Shown here: piece after piece, positions 17,333 through 25,805 of the stretch
Numbering within the stretch: the first letter of the stretch is position 1
Layout: each line of letters starts with the position of its first letter
Assembly: GCF_000967495.1 (NCBI RefSeq)
Contig: NZ_JXXU01000039.1
Coordinates: 1 to 64,000, forward strand
Origin: Vibrio neptunius
Lineage (GTDB): Bacteria; Pseudomonadota; Gammaproteobacteria; Enterobacterales; Vibrionaceae
Direction: 5' to 3'
DNA: 64,000 bases
Translations under genes and position numbers: made by a program
The notes under the pieces: model-generated
The model's database searches: none
Seen by the model: only the letters and a program-made list of their open reading frames with translations
Told to the model about the DNA's origin: nothing

Positions 17333-18547
17333 ATGGTTAGGACATTTTTAATTGTAGTCGTCGCGATGTTTGTCGGCGTGGCACAGGCTGCAAAACCCGA
17401 TGTGCTTAAGATCTATCTTGATGCAGACAGGACAGGGCATCTGGAATCAGCACTCTCTATTGAGCATGGAGTCAAGGTCGCCTTCTCTCAGCAAGGCAAC
17501 CAAATATCAGGTATTCCAGTAGAGTTTGTGACCACTGACCATAGAGGAAATGTATTACGCAGTAAGAAAAACATGGATCGTTTTCTCAAAGACAGCGACG
17601 GATTGGTTTACATCGGTGGTCTGCATTCTCCGCCATTGATCAAATACCGAGAGTACATCAATAAATCAAAAATGTTGACCTTGGTCCCTTGGGCTGCAGG
17701 GACGCCTATCACTCGATATCCTTCTACCGAGGAAAACTATGTATTCCGTCTTTCGGTTGATGATTCCAAAGTAGGGAGAATACTGGTTAATTATGCGTTA
17801 AGCCAACAGTGCAAACAGCCTCACTTGATGCTAGAAAACACGGGGTGGGGCAAGTCAAACCACAAAGCGATGATGTCTGCTCTACCAGAAGATTTGGTCG
17901 AGCGCGTAAAAACTAGTTGGTTTGATTGGGGAATCAAAGATGTTGATGCGCGAATCTTGATTCGTGAAGCACAATCGAGCGGAGGCGATTGTGTTCTGCT
18001 GGTGGCTAATAGCCGTGAAGGCAAGCTCATTGTTGAGAGTGTCGCCAGCGTTGGCGTGGAAATGCCGATATATAGCCACTGGGGCATTACTGGCGGTAAG
18101 TTTGCACAGAATGTGCCTTTCACTATTCGCGAAAAAGCTAACCTTCATTTCATTCAATCGTGTTTCAATTTCTACAGCTCAGAGTCAAACCGTTTCAATC
18201 AGAATGTGTTCAAGGATGCGCAAACCCTATTTCCGGCTTACTTTGAAGATACCAATATTGAAGCGCCTGCCGGTTTTGTTCACGGTTACGACTTGGCCAA
18301 GGTATTTCTTCAAGCCGCTAGCACAGTGGAGCTAACTGATGATGCTGAAGAAAACCGAATTGCACTAAAGCAAGCATTGGAGTCGATGGATGTGCCAGTT
18401 CAGGGGCTGATTAAAGAGTATCGTACTCCGTTCATTCCGTTCACTGAAGATAATTTTGACGCGCATGAGGCCTTGGGTGCAGATGATTTCTGTATGGCGA
18501 CTTATGACGATAAAAACGCAGTCAAGCTGATTCCTAAGTCCATCTAA
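17333..18547 (+). CDS. Periplasmic ligand-binding protein (Peripla_BP_6-like) paired with a hybrid kinase
   Basis: A signal peptide (MVRTFLIVVVAMFVGVAQA, cut before AKPD) precedes a ~385-residue two-lobed binding protein of the branched-chain amino-acid/ABC substrate-binding type: 'ALSIEHGVKVAFSQQGN', 'GLVYIGGLHSPPLIKYREY', 'TLVPWAAGTPITRYP', 'NYVFRLSVDDSKVGRILVNYAL'. I use the ATG at 17333, preceded by GGTGA; TTG and GTG codons 9-12 bases upstream are alternatives. No transport permease or ATPase is nearby. The gene ends 22 bases before a membrane sensor kinase, so it probably presents its ligand to the kinase's periplasmic domain, as LuxP does to LuxQ. Ligand unknown. Confidence 0.8.
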   Translation: MVRTFLIVVVAMFVGVAQAAKPDVLKIYLDADRTGHLESALSIEHGVKVAFSQQGNQISGIPVEFVTTDHRGNVLRSKKNMDRFLKDSDGLVYIGGLHSPPLIKYREYINKSKMLTLVPWAAGTPITRYPSTEENYVFRLSVDDSKVGRILVNYALSQQCKQPHLMLENTGWGKSNHKAMMSALPEDLVERVKTSWFDWGIKDVDARILIREAQSSGGDCVLLVANSREGKLIVESVASVGVEMPIYSHWGITGGKFAQNVPFTIREKANLHFIQSCFNFYSSESNRFNQNVFKDAQTLFPAYFEDTNIEAPAGFVHGYDLAKVFLQAASTVELTDDAEENRIALKQALESMDVPVQGLIKEYRTPFIPFTEDNFDAHEALGADDFCMATYDDKNAVKLIPKSI

Positions 18548-18569
18548 AACGCAAAGGTAACGCAGGTCT

Positions 18570-21008
18570 ATGTTGAAGTTTGATAAGAAAAATGGAATGC
18601 ATCTGTTTTCGTTGTTTCTCATCGTTGGTGCCTGCGTTTTTATGCTTGCGAGCTTTGCTTTTGTTCAACATCAAGCCAGAGAAACCGCTCAGATCTTGAT
18701 AAGTGAAAGCTTGAAAGGAAAGTTCGTTGCCATTGAGAGGTACGTATTTGAGTTTTTAAAACTGCATGAGCAGAGACTTGAGCGCGTGACCTCTCACCCT
18801 GTTACTAAAGGTGCAGTCTTAGAGGGAGTGAGTGATCAGAGTGCGTTTAAAGATCAACTTGAGCTGCTCAAGTCTTCTGGTTCGACCGCTTACGTAAACA
18901 TCTATGATTTCTCGGGTGGTAACGTTTATCAGGAGATAACATTGCCTGACGTTGTGCATACCTTCATCACGACCGGTATCGAAAACGAGGCTCTAATGGA
19001 AAAGCCTTCGTACTCACTCTACCAACATGCTGGCAGTGATTACCTCCTTGTAAGCTCGCCGATTTTTTACAATGGTTATGCTGAAGGGCTAGGCACTTAT
19101 GTTACGTCACTGAATGAAAGTGAGTTTTTCGAAAGCTTGGGCACTGACAGTATGCACTGGTTTGGCATTGCCCAAAACAGACTTAATTGGAACATGCAAG
19201 CTCCTAACAATTGGACGATGGATAGGTTTCCTATTGCCGGGACTGATTTGTCTTTGTTGTATTCTGTCTCGCCACAACTTGTCATTGATGCAGAATCGAA
19301 TTTAACGGGCAGCCTGTTTGTAGGGATGGTGATCGCTACTAGTTTGACATTGTTCGTTATGTTCATTTTTGGGCGACGAATTTTAGTCTCACCATTTCGC
19401 AAGCTAGCGGAATCTGAACAGCAGCTTTATGAGCAATCTGAGTCGCTAAAAATACGTGAGGCGGAATCGGCCCGTTTAGCTCGAGTGGTGAAACATATGC
19501 GCGATGCTGTGGTGTTCACCGATCTCGATTCCAAGGTAACGTGGGTCAATGGGGCATTTGAGAGGCTTACAGGCTATTGTCTGTCAGAAATGATCGGTAA
19601 AAAGCCTGGAGATGTGCTTCAAGGCGATGAAACCGATAAGCGAACCACACGAAAAATAAGACAAATGATAGATCGCAGAGAACCTGGATTCTTCGAGCTA
19701 CTGAACTACAACAAGGAAGGACGTTCATACTGGATAGAAATTGCACTGACACCTTTATACTCTACGCATGGTCAGATAGAGGGTTTTATGGCGGTTGAGA
19801 GGGATATTACTCAGCGCGTAGAGTTGGAAGAATCTTTGAAGATTAAGGCGATTGAAGCAGAAGCGGCAAACATCGCAAAATCCCAATTCTTGGCGGCAAT
19901 GAGTCATGAGCTGCGAACACCAATGAATGGTATTCTTGGCGTTGGTGACCTCCTCAAAAATACGCCACTCAGCCAGGAACAACAGGAGTATGTGGATACA
20001 TTCCTCGGCTCAGGAAAACACATGTTAAACGTGCTGAATGACATACTTGATTTCTCTAAAATTGAAGCGGGTAAGCTGGAGCTAGAAAAAGTTGAGTTTC
20101 TGCTGAAAGATGTGGTGGAAAGGCTGACTCGACTTTATGCCCCATTGTGTGCAGAGAAACAGCTGGAGTTTAAGTGTGAGTACTCTCAATCTTGCGAACG
20201 TGCGCTAGTAGCAGATGAGACTCGCATACTACAAATTCTGCAGAACCTGCTAAGTAATGCCCTCAAATTTACATCTGAGGGTAGCATTGTGTTGTCTTTA
20301 AATGTGGTAGAGCAGAATCAGGGTATTGAACTTCATATTGATGTTTCCGATACCGGGATAGGTATTAGCACAGAGAAACAGTCAGCAATTTTTGACCCAT
20401 TTTCACAGGCTGAGAGTGATACAACCAGAAGGTTCGGTGGTACTGGCTTAGGTTTATCGATAACGAGGGACTTGGTTCAGGCTATGAATGGCACGCTTAA
20501 TCTTACCAGTGAGGTAGGTAAAGGGAGTAGTTTTACTATTGTGGTTCCTGTCGGTTTGAAAAAGGTGCGTCAGGGCAATAATAAACAAGAACGACTCTCT
20601 CCTTTTGACGGTACTGGACTGAGGGTGTTAATTGCTGAAGATACTCGAGTTAATGCGCTGGTCCTAGGCAAATTTCTTAAAAATAAAGGCTTTGAGTATG
20701 AAGTGGTTGAGAATGGTGAACTTGCGGTTGAGAGAGTTCAACAACAACACTTTGATTGTGTCTTAATGGATAATCATATGCCGGTAATGGATGGCATGAA
20801 AGCAACAAAGACCATTATGTCGCTCAATTTAGCCAATCCCCCCGTGATTATTGGCTGTACAGCGGATGCGTTCGAAAAGACGAGAGAAAGGATGATTTCT
20901 GAGGGGTGCGCGGACGTGATCACAAAGCCTATTAGCTCTGACAAACTGGATGAAGTGTTTCACGCAACGTTAAAACCTATAGAAGCCAATACGATGCGTG
21001 AAGCATGA
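18570..21008 (+). CDS. Hybrid sensor histidine kinase with periplasmic sensor, PAS and receiver
   Basis: An 812-residue inner-membrane kinase. A first membrane helix (~10-32) and a second (~245-272) bracket a ~210-residue periplasmic region resembling the double-PAS sensor of LuxQ. A PAS domain (~305-420, 'DAVVFTDLDSKVTWVNGAFERLTGY') is followed by HisKA with His446 (MSHELRTPMNG), HATPase_c ('NLLSNALKFT', 'DTGIGI', 'GGTGLGLS') and a C-terminal receiver with phospho-acceptor Asp734 (VLMDNHMPVMDG). There is no HPt domain, so a separate phosphotransfer protein such as LuxU is needed. The preceding gene encodes its probable ligand-binding partner. The stop abuts the glutaredoxin stop on the other strand. 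Confidence 0.9.
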   Translation: MLKFDKKNGMHLFSLFLIVGACVFMLASFAFVQHQARETAQILISESLKGKFVAIERYVFEFLKLHEQRLERVTSHPVTKGAVLEGVSDQSAFKDQLELLKSSGSTAYVNIYDFSGGNVYQEITLPDVVHTFITTGIENEALMEKPSYSLYQHAGSDYLLVSSPIFYNGYAEGLGTYVTSLNESEFFESLGTDSMHWFGIAQNRLNWNMQAPNNWTMDRFPIAGTDLSLLYSVSPQLVIDAESNLTGSLFVGMVIATSLTLFVMFIFGRRILVSPFRKLAESEQQLYEQSESLKIREAESARLARVVKHMRDAVVFTDLDSKVTWVNGAFERLTGYCLSEMIGKKPGDVLQGDETDKRTTRKIRQMIDRREPGFFELLNYNKEGRSYWIEIALTPLYSTHGQIEGFMAVERDITQRVELEESLKIKAIEAEAANIAKSQFLAAMSHELRTPMNGILGVGDLLKNTPLSQEQQEYVDTFLGSGKHMLNVLNDILDFSKIEAGKLELEKVEFLLKDVVERLTRLYAPLCAEKQLEFKCEYSQSCERALVADETRILQILQNLLSNALKFTSEGSIVLSLNVVEQNQGIELHIDVSDTGIGISTEKQSAIFDPFSQAESDTTRRFGGTGLGLSITRDLVQAMNGTLNLTSEVGKGSSFTIVVPVGLKKVRQGNNKQERLSPFDGTGLRVLIAEDTRVNALVLGKFLKNKGFEYEVVENGELAVERVQQQHFDCVLMDNHMPVMDGMKATKTIMSLNLANPPVIIGCTADAFEKTRERMISEGCADVITKPISSDKLDEVFHATLKPIEANTMREA

Positions 21009-21239
21009 TCACTTCGAGTTATACATTTTCTCGAAATTTCTGGGGTTCCAGCCAATCATATAGCGATCACCAATTTTGAGCACGGGTAATGAACGTGCTC
21101 CAATAGCATCTAGCTCTTTTCTGCCCCGTTGCATTTTTGCGTTGGTTAATCTGTACGCATAACCCTTTTCGTCTAGGTACCGCTGTGCATCTTTGCAGTG
21201 AGGGCATTTATCCTTTACATACAGCACAAGTCTTTTCAT
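21009..21239 (-). CDS. Small glutaredoxin-like protein
   Basis: A 76-residue thioredoxin-fold protein with a CPHC active site at residues 12-15 and the cis-proline segment 'ARSLPVLKIGDRYMIG'. 'WNPRNFEKMY' closes the C-terminal helix. The size suits a short glutaredoxin/NrdH-like electron carrier. It is convergent with the hybrid kinase with no bases between the two stop codons. Confidence 0.85.
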   Translation of the reverse strand: MKRLVLYVKDKCPHCKDAQRYLDEKGYAYRLTNAKMQRGRKELDAIGARSLPVLKIGDRYMIGWNPRNFEKMYNSK

Positions 21240-21352
21240 TGTTAATGTCCTACCTCTTTCTTTGCAGCAGAGTGTAATGAAAAGACAGTGAATGGCAAGT
21301 GTGATTCAGGTAGACTTACTCGTCTCCAATTTAGCTGACTGAAACTTATCCT

Positions 21353-21850
21353 ATGAACCCAGCGCTTCGTTACATCCAAGGTTACCCTGAACATATTGTG
21401 ACGCCTGTGACTCAGATGGTAGAGTCCGGCCGCTTAAAAAATTGGTTTGAACAGCGTTATCCAGACAACCACACCATAAAGAGTGAGAAAGCGCTGTTCG
21501 ACTATACAATGGCGCTGAAAAACCGCTATATGAAGAAGACGGCGCCTTTGAGCAAAGTCATCTACGACAACAAAATTCACCTTATCAACAATGCTCTGGG
21601 GCTGCATACCTATGTGGCTAAGGTTCATGGTGGAAAAATAAAATCAAAGAATGAGATTCGTATTGCTAGTGTGTTTAAGAATGCACCGGAGCCATTGCTT
21701 CGTATGCTAGTGGTTCACGAGCTTGCCCATCTTAAAGAAAAAGAACATAACAAGGCCTTCTATCAGCTCTGCTGCTATATGGAGCCTGACTATCATCAAC
21801 TTGAGTTGGATGCTCGCTTATTTATGATTTATCTCACTACGAACAAGTAG
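21353..21850 (+). CDS. YgjP-like metallopeptidase-domain protein (DUF45)
   Basis: A 165-residue protein with the zinc motif HELAH in 'LLRMLVVHELAHLKEKEHNKAFY' and a following 'MEPDYHQLELDARLFMIY', as in YgjP/WLM-like metallopeptidases. The N-terminal half lacks recognisable domains. The family is cytosolic and its substrate is not established. Confidence 0.85.
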   Translation: MNPALRYIQGYPEHIVTPVTQMVESGRLKNWFEQRYPDNHTIKSEKALFDYTMALKNRYMKKTAPLSKVIYDNKIHLINNALGLHTYVAKVHGGKIKSKNEIRIASVFKNAPEPLLRMLVVHELAHLKEKEHNKAFYQLCCYMEPDYHQLELDARLFMIYLTTNK

Positions 21851-22022
21851 CATACCAAATCAGAATTCATTTTACCTTTGTCGTTTAAAAGTTCGCTTTT
21901 CTTTATTTATTATTTAATATCAAGAGAAGATTTGAACGAATTTAACTCTCCAATACTCACTAAGCTGAATATAATTTAATTATTTATTTGTTTTTAAATT
22001 GTTATAAATTTAAATTTTTCTG

Positions 22023-22048
22023 GCCGCTAGGATTTAGTGGTGTTTTTA
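22023..22048 (+). terminator. Terminator-like hairpin ahead of the small-peptide locus
   Basis: CCGCTA (22024-22029) pairs with TAGTGG (22035-22040) with one wobble, followed by TGTTTTTAT. It lies about 20 bases before the ribosome site of the next small ORF. It may end transcription from the YgjP-like gene or act as an attenuator for the peptide gene. Confidence 0.4.
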
Positions 22049-22069
22049 TAACTAAATGAAAGGAAATAG

Positions 22070-22177
22070 ATGATGAATAGTGCAAAACTAAAACAGAGGC
22101 TCTCTAAGCTAACAAAACGGTTAGACCACTCAGTACCAGATCCTGACAAGCCTTCCCCAGGCAAACCAAACGGATAA
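22070..22177 (+). CDS. 35-residue peptide, possible exported or modified peptide precursor
   Basis: The ATG at 22070 has a strong ribosome site (AAAGGA seven bases upstream); a second ATG follows immediately. The N-terminal half (MMNSAKLKQRLSKLTKRL) is a basic amphipathic helix; the C-terminal half (DHSVPDPDKPSPGKPNG) is proline-, aspartate- and glycine-rich. This leader-plus-core look, the short length and the MFS exporter ~220 bases downstream recall peptide natural product loci, but no modification enzyme is visible. I do not recognise the family. It sits in a stretch much richer in AT than its surroundings. Confidence 0.5.
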   Translation: MMNSAKLKQRLSKLTKRLDHSVPDPDKPSPGKPNG

Positions 22178-22180
22178 AAG

Positions 22181-22264
22181 ATGTTACTTTTTTATTTAAC
22201 TGTTATGCCGATATATATTTATTGGTATATAAGTGATAGGTTTAAATATTATTTCAGAAATTGA
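22181..22264 (+). CDS. 27-residue hydrophobic mini-ORF
   Basis: It begins 3 bases after the stop of the 35-residue peptide: ATG at 22181, stop at 22262-22264. It is dominated by aromatic and aliphatic residues (LLFYLTVMPIYIYWYI) and then a basic aromatic end (SDRFKYYFRN), like a single membrane helix with a cytoplasmic tail. It lacks its own ribosome site, so it would rely on coupling. In AT-rich DNA this composition can arise by chance. Confidence 0.25.
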   Translation: MLLFYLTVMPIYIYWYISDRFKYYFRN

Positions 22265-22391
22265 AGATAAATATTTTATTCTTTTGTGCTTTTCAAGAGA
22301 TCGAATAATAGAGAATAGAACTTATCTAACAGATAGTGGCTTTGATTTTATCCAGCCAGCTCAAACCGATATTATAATAAGCATACTCTAG
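22233..22391 (+). CDS. 52-residue small protein of unknown function
   Basis: A GTG-initiated frame (22233) ends with TAG at 22389-22391, 8 bases before the MFS start. The residues (SEIEDKYFILLCFSRDRI, then ENRTYLTDSGFDFIQ) are mixed and protein-like rather than AT-driven repeats. It overlaps the 27-residue frame by 32 bases, and its start has only a weak GG-rich site. It could couple translation to the transporter or be the remnant of a larger gene. I recognise no family. Confidence 0.3.
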   Translation: MIGLNIISEIEDKYFILLCFSRDRIIENRTYLTDSGFDFIQPAQTDIIISIL

Positions 22392-22399
22392 TTATTGTT

Positions 22400-23599
22400 G
22401 TGATATATTTATTTCTTATAATTGAATCTTGTTTGGTTTTAATGAATAATGTCGTAAGTTTCTATTTTAGTATCGCTATTTTTGAAGGTTCAAATAGTTC
22501 CTCCATGATGGCTATATCTATCTTCATTGCGATTGCACCAACGGTTTATCTCAGTTTTATTGCTGGTCGAATTGTTGATAGAATAGGACAGAGCCAAGTG
22601 ATAATCTCTTGTAGTCTATTGTTGTTATTTGTTTATTTAATTTTGGCAATATCTTCTTATGAAGAAAGTTTGACTATCACATTAATACTTTTTTTTATAT
22701 TTATCAGGGCAATAATTTCCTCTTTTCATGACATTGCGATAATGGCTTGGATTCCGGAGAAAGTAGAGGAAAAAAATTTAAGAATTGCTTATGGATTTCA
22801 AGGTTTTTTCAATAAAGGTGCGTTGATAATAGGCCCTGTCTTAGCAGGAGTTATTTATAATGATATTGATTCTTCATCAGTTTTGATTGTTTCCGCTATA
22901 TTGTCCGCTTCTTCACTTTGGTTGGCTTTAGTATTGGCGGAATGGAATAAAGGCGATCTTGTTACTAAGAATAAAATAGACATTAGATCTTGCCTTAGCT
23001 TTCTAGCTGGTAAACCGAAGTTGAAAGCATCACTTTTCTTTTTCTGTGCTTTCAACACTGCAAATGGTATTGCGTCAGCCTTTTTGGTTGCTTATGTTTT
23101 AATGGTTTTTGGTTCGTACGAGCAAACACTTTCACTCTATAACTTTTTAGTCGCTGTAGGGACATTGGCTGGCACTTTATACTCGATAAAAAAGCTAAGT
23201 ATTGAACCTTTGTTCTTGATAGGGCTAACGACATTGTTTTGTGCTTTATTAGGCAGGTTTGCGATTAGCTTTACGGCTAGTTTAGTAGCCTTCAGCATAT
23301 TCGTCGCTGTTCGTTCTGCTTTAATTCCCATAGGGAATATGGCGAACCAGATTCTTTGGGTTGAGCAAACTGAAAAGGACTCAAGAGCAAGCTTATTTGG
23401 CTTTCGTCGCCTGATTGGGCAGGGAGTATACCCTGTGTCCATTCTTATGTGTGCAATTCTCATTGAGTATTATGAACTTAGCTCTAATGTGGATTTTTTA
23501 AAAGGGATGTTTATCGTTAGCGGGATATTTGAAATGTTGTTAGCAAGTATCTTGATAGTGTACTCACGTAAGATAAACACTCTGTGCAATAAGAACTAG
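22400..23599 (+). CDS. MFS transporter, enterobactin/macrolide-exporter-like branch
   Basis: A 399-residue MFS protein whose first helix and loop follow the MFS_3 pattern: '...SCLVLMNNVVSFYFSIAIFEGSN', then 'SFIAGRIVDRIGQSQVII' (loop 2-3 motif with D-R). The second half has 'SLYNFLVAVGTLAGTLYS' and 'VRSALIPIGNMANQILWVE'. It starts with GTG 8 bases after the upstream mini-ORF, without a clear ribosome site, suggesting coupling. Codon usage and base content are clearly AT-richer than the adjacent genes, which suggests horizontal acquisition. Export of the neighbouring small peptide is possible but unproven. Confidence 0.75.
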   Translation: MIYLFLIIESCLVLMNNVVSFYFSIAIFEGSNSSSMMAISIFIAIAPTVYLSFIAGRIVDRIGQSQVIISCSLLLLFVYLILAISSYEESLTITLILFFIFIRAIISSFHDIAIMAWIPEKVEEKNLRIAYGFQGFFNKGALIIGPVLAGVIYNDIDSSSVLIVSAILSASSLWLALVLAEWNKGDLVTKNKIDIRSCLSFLAGKPKLKASLFFFCAFNTANGIASAFLVAYVLMVFGSYEQTLSLYNFLVAVGTLAGTLYSIKKLSIEPLFLIGLTTLFCALLGRFAISFTASLVAFSIFVAVRSALIPIGNMANQILWVEQTEKDSRASLFGFRRLIGQGVYPVSILMCAILIEYYELSSNVDFLKGMFIVSGIFEMLLASILIVYSRKINTLCNKN

Positions 23600-23716
23600 T
23601 TGCTTACGTAGTGAAACAACTACAAATTTTGCTAACTTTTTGTATTATGTACCTCTGTTGTGTTAGAGCCATGTGGAATGGTAAGTAACACTCTTTTGTC
23701 AATAGAAGTACATTTT

Positions 23717-24769
23717 ATGCCCCCTTCAAGTCACCCCCATAACGCAATTAAACCTTCAGGAAAAGGCACGCTGAACGCTAGCGAGATGAAAGTCTTTACG
23801 ATCAAAGGGCAGAAAGGTCTGCATAAGCGCAATTTGCACCAAGGGCGATATGATTTCGCAAAACTCACAGCGGCACTGCCAGAGCTTAAAAAGCATATCG
23901 TGAAGAATCCCAAGGGCGAGTCGAGCATCAATTTTTCCGATCCGTTAGCGGTTAAATTGCTTAATAGGGCTTTGCTTGCTCACCACTACGGAATCACAGA
24001 GTGGGACATACCACAAGGTTATTTGTGCCCACCTATTCCTGGGCGTGCAGACTACATTCATCGTCTCGCTGAGATATTAACCAAAGAGAGCAAAAGCCTG
24101 AAACATAATCAAGTTCGTGCACTAGACATCGGGCTTGGGGCTAACTGTATTTACCCTATCGTTGGTGTGACTCAGTATGGCTGGCACTATGTAGGCTCTG
24201 ATGTTGATGTTGTTTCAGTTGATAATTCTAATCACATTGCCCAGTCGAATAAGGTACTGAGTGGGCGCGTTGAAGCTCGATTGCAAAAAGATAGCCGTCA
24301 TTTCTTTAAAGGCATCATCAAACCAAACGAGTTCTATGACGTAACCACCTGTAATCCGCCTTTTCATAAGTCACTAGAAGAAGCACTGCAAGGCACAGAG
24401 AGAAAGATCAAAAACTTATCGTCCAGCAAAAGTAAGCGTGGTCAGCCTTCTGAGCAAATGAAAGTTAAGTCGTCACCTATACTTAACTTTGGTGGACAAA
24501 AAGCAGAGCTCTGGTGCCCAGGTGGCGAGGCCGCGTTTGTAAAAAACATGGCGTTTGAAAGCCGTGATTTTGCGCAGCAAGTCCTGTGGTTCTCTACGTT
24601 GATCTCGAAGAAAGAGAATGTACGATGGATGCGAAAAAACCTCGAAAAAGCGGGTGCTAAAGAAGTGAAAGTGGTGGAAATGAGCCAAGGGCAAAAAGTG
24701 AGCCGATTTATCGCTTGGACATTTAAAACGGAAGCCGAACGCCAAAAGTGGCTGAAACTTAAGAGCTAA
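23717..24769 (+). CDS. rlmF: 23S rRNA (adenine(1618)-N6)-methyltransferase
   Basis: RlmF methylates A1618 of 23S rRNA. The YbiN family core is complete: '[17 protein letters not shown]', '[35 protein letters not shown]', SAM-binding '[14 protein letters not shown]', and catalytic NPPF in '[12 protein letters not shown]'. The most plausible start is the ATG at 23717 (350 residues); earlier in-frame starts (GTG 23660, ATG 23678) would only add unconserved residues. It has a ~35-residue N-terminal extension relative to the E. coli protein. Confidence 0.9.
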   Translation: MPPSSHPHNAIKPSGKGTLNASEMKVFTIKGQKGLHKRNLHQGRYDFAKLTAALPELKKHIVKNPKGESSINFSDPLAVKLLNRALLAHHYGITEWDIPQGYLCPPIPGRADYIHRLAEILTKESKSLKHNQVRALDIGLGANCIYPIVGVTQYGWHYVGSDVDVVSVDNSNHIAQSNKVLSGRVEARLQKDSRHFFKGIIKPNEFYDVTTCNPPFHKSLEEALQGTERKIKNLSSSKSKRGQPSEQMKVKSSPILNFGGQKAELWCPGGEAAFVKNMAFESRDFAQQVLWFSTLISKKENVRWMRKNLEKAGAKEVKVVEMSQGQKVSRFIAWTFKTEAERQKWLKLKS

Positions 24770-24796
24770 TCTTGTCGAAGACTTAATGGAGGGTAT

Positions 24797-24991
24797 ATGG
24801 AGTTTGAAATTTATATGCCCTGTGAACCTGATTGGCTGTGCGACAGTCTACTTGTTTTTTTTGCGCTTCTGTTTGTCTCTGGCCTACTCGGGTTTATTTA
24901 TATTGTTTACAAAGAATATCTCAAAATTCAGCGCGCTTCGCGAGTCCGCCATCGCCGTAAGATTCCACTCTCCCAACGGAAAAAACGATAA
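24797..24991 (+). CDS. Small single-pass membrane protein
   Basis: The 64-residue frame has an excellent ribosome site (GGAGG six bases before the ATG). A helix (LLVFFALLFVSGLLGFIYIVY, about residues 18-38) is followed by a strongly basic cytoplasmic tail (RASRVRHRRKIPLSQRKKR). A competing frame over the same bases (24786-25043) starts on a GTG-like codon without a site and is rejected. Family not recognised. It sits 27 bases after rlmF. Confidence 0.65.
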   Translation: MEFEIYMPCEPDWLCDSLLVFFALLFVSGLLGFIYIVYKEYLKIQRASRVRHRRKIPLSQRKKR

Positions 24992-25005
24992 ACTTGTCGA
25001 GAAAT

Positions 25006-25683
25006 TTATCGCTTGGGTAAAGCGGAACGTCGACGTTTTTTGAGCTCTAGCTCGACCATGAGCCGATGTGATAGTGCCTGAACGCCAAACTGCTGATGAA
25101 ACAGTGTTAGACGGTTTTGCGCTGATTCATATTTTCCTTGATTTATTTCCAATTGCACTAGATTTAAAATGGTCTGCGGCCGGCTCGGATCATGAGCGAT
25201 CGCCCGTTCAAAGAAACGAGTGGCAGTCTTTGGTTGGCCTGCTTTCAATGCGCAAAATGCGGCATTCTCATAGCTGTCGGCAACATAATAATAATTGGGT
25301 TGCAGTACCGCTCTTTCGAACAGTACGCTCGCTTCCTGATAGCGAGATTGCTTGCACAGAAAACGACCATAATCGTTGAGCAACTGCCCATTGTCAGGAT
25401 GTTGAGAAATCGCTTTTTGAAACCAGTATTCTGCGAGGGTGAACTCTGAAGCTTGGTCGAGATAATGTGCCATCGCCAATTGAGCACGATAATATTTTGG
25501 TGCGTGATCCAATGCTTGCTGGAAATTCTTTCTTGCTTTCACTCTATTGCCTCGTTGCAAATAACCAAAGCCTAATGTGACTCGTGCATCGGCCTTATGT
25601 TGTGCATCCGAGGTAACCAATGGAGTGTCAATTGTGACACAGGCGGGTAAAAGCATGGTAACGACGAGATAAAAGAAGCGCAT
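25006..25683 (-). CDS. TPR lipoprotein, PilF/PilW-like
   Basis: A lipoprotein signal (MRFFYLVVTMLLPAC, lipobox LPAC) precedes several tetratricopeptide repeats: 'GFGYLQRGNRVKARKNFQQALDHAPKY', then 'AHYLDQASEFTLAEYWFQKAISQHPDN' and 'GRFLCKQSRYQEASVLFERAV'. The length (225 residues) and layout match PilF/PilW, which helps the secretin of type IV pili reach the outer membrane. I start at 25683 because the lipid-accepting cysteine would otherwise be at residue 41; neither start has a clear ribosome site. It is not in the usual rlmN-rodZ-ispG context, so it may be a paralogue or simply relocated. Confidence 0.75.
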   Translation of the reverse strand: MRFFYLVVTMLLPACVTIDTPLVTSDAQHKADARVTLGFGYLQRGNRVKARKNFQQALDHAPKYYRAQLAMAHYLDQASEFTLAEYWFQKAISQHPDNGQLLNDYGRFLCKQSRYQEASVLFERAVLQPNYYYVADSYENAAFCALKAGQPKTATRFFERAIAHDPSRPQTILNLVQLEINQGKYESAQNRLTLFHQQFGVQALSHRLMVELELKKRRRSALPKR

Positions 25684-25805
25684 AACATAGCTGAAGAAAG
25701 TTCCGAGTATCCTGAATGTATAACGAGGTTTATCCGGTCTGGTAAAAATGAACGTAATCATGCGAGTGACTTGGTAACTATGCTAGAAAATAAAGGAGAA
25801 GAAGT

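Noticed and set aside
17333..21008. Identification of the pair as LuxP and LuxQ themselves
   Set aside because: The binding protein resembles Peripla_BP_6 proteins and not ribose-type LuxP, so only the architecture is similar.
22181..22391. One gene split by programmed frameshifting (TTTAAAT heptamer near 22241)
   Set aside because: The heptamer is in the phase of the 52-codon frame and a -1 slip would lead quickly to a stop; no downstream structure is evident.
24786..25043. Alternative 85-codon frame over the small membrane protein
   Set aside because: The GGAGG ribosome site serves the 64-codon frame starting at 24797; the other frame runs antisense into the TPR gene.
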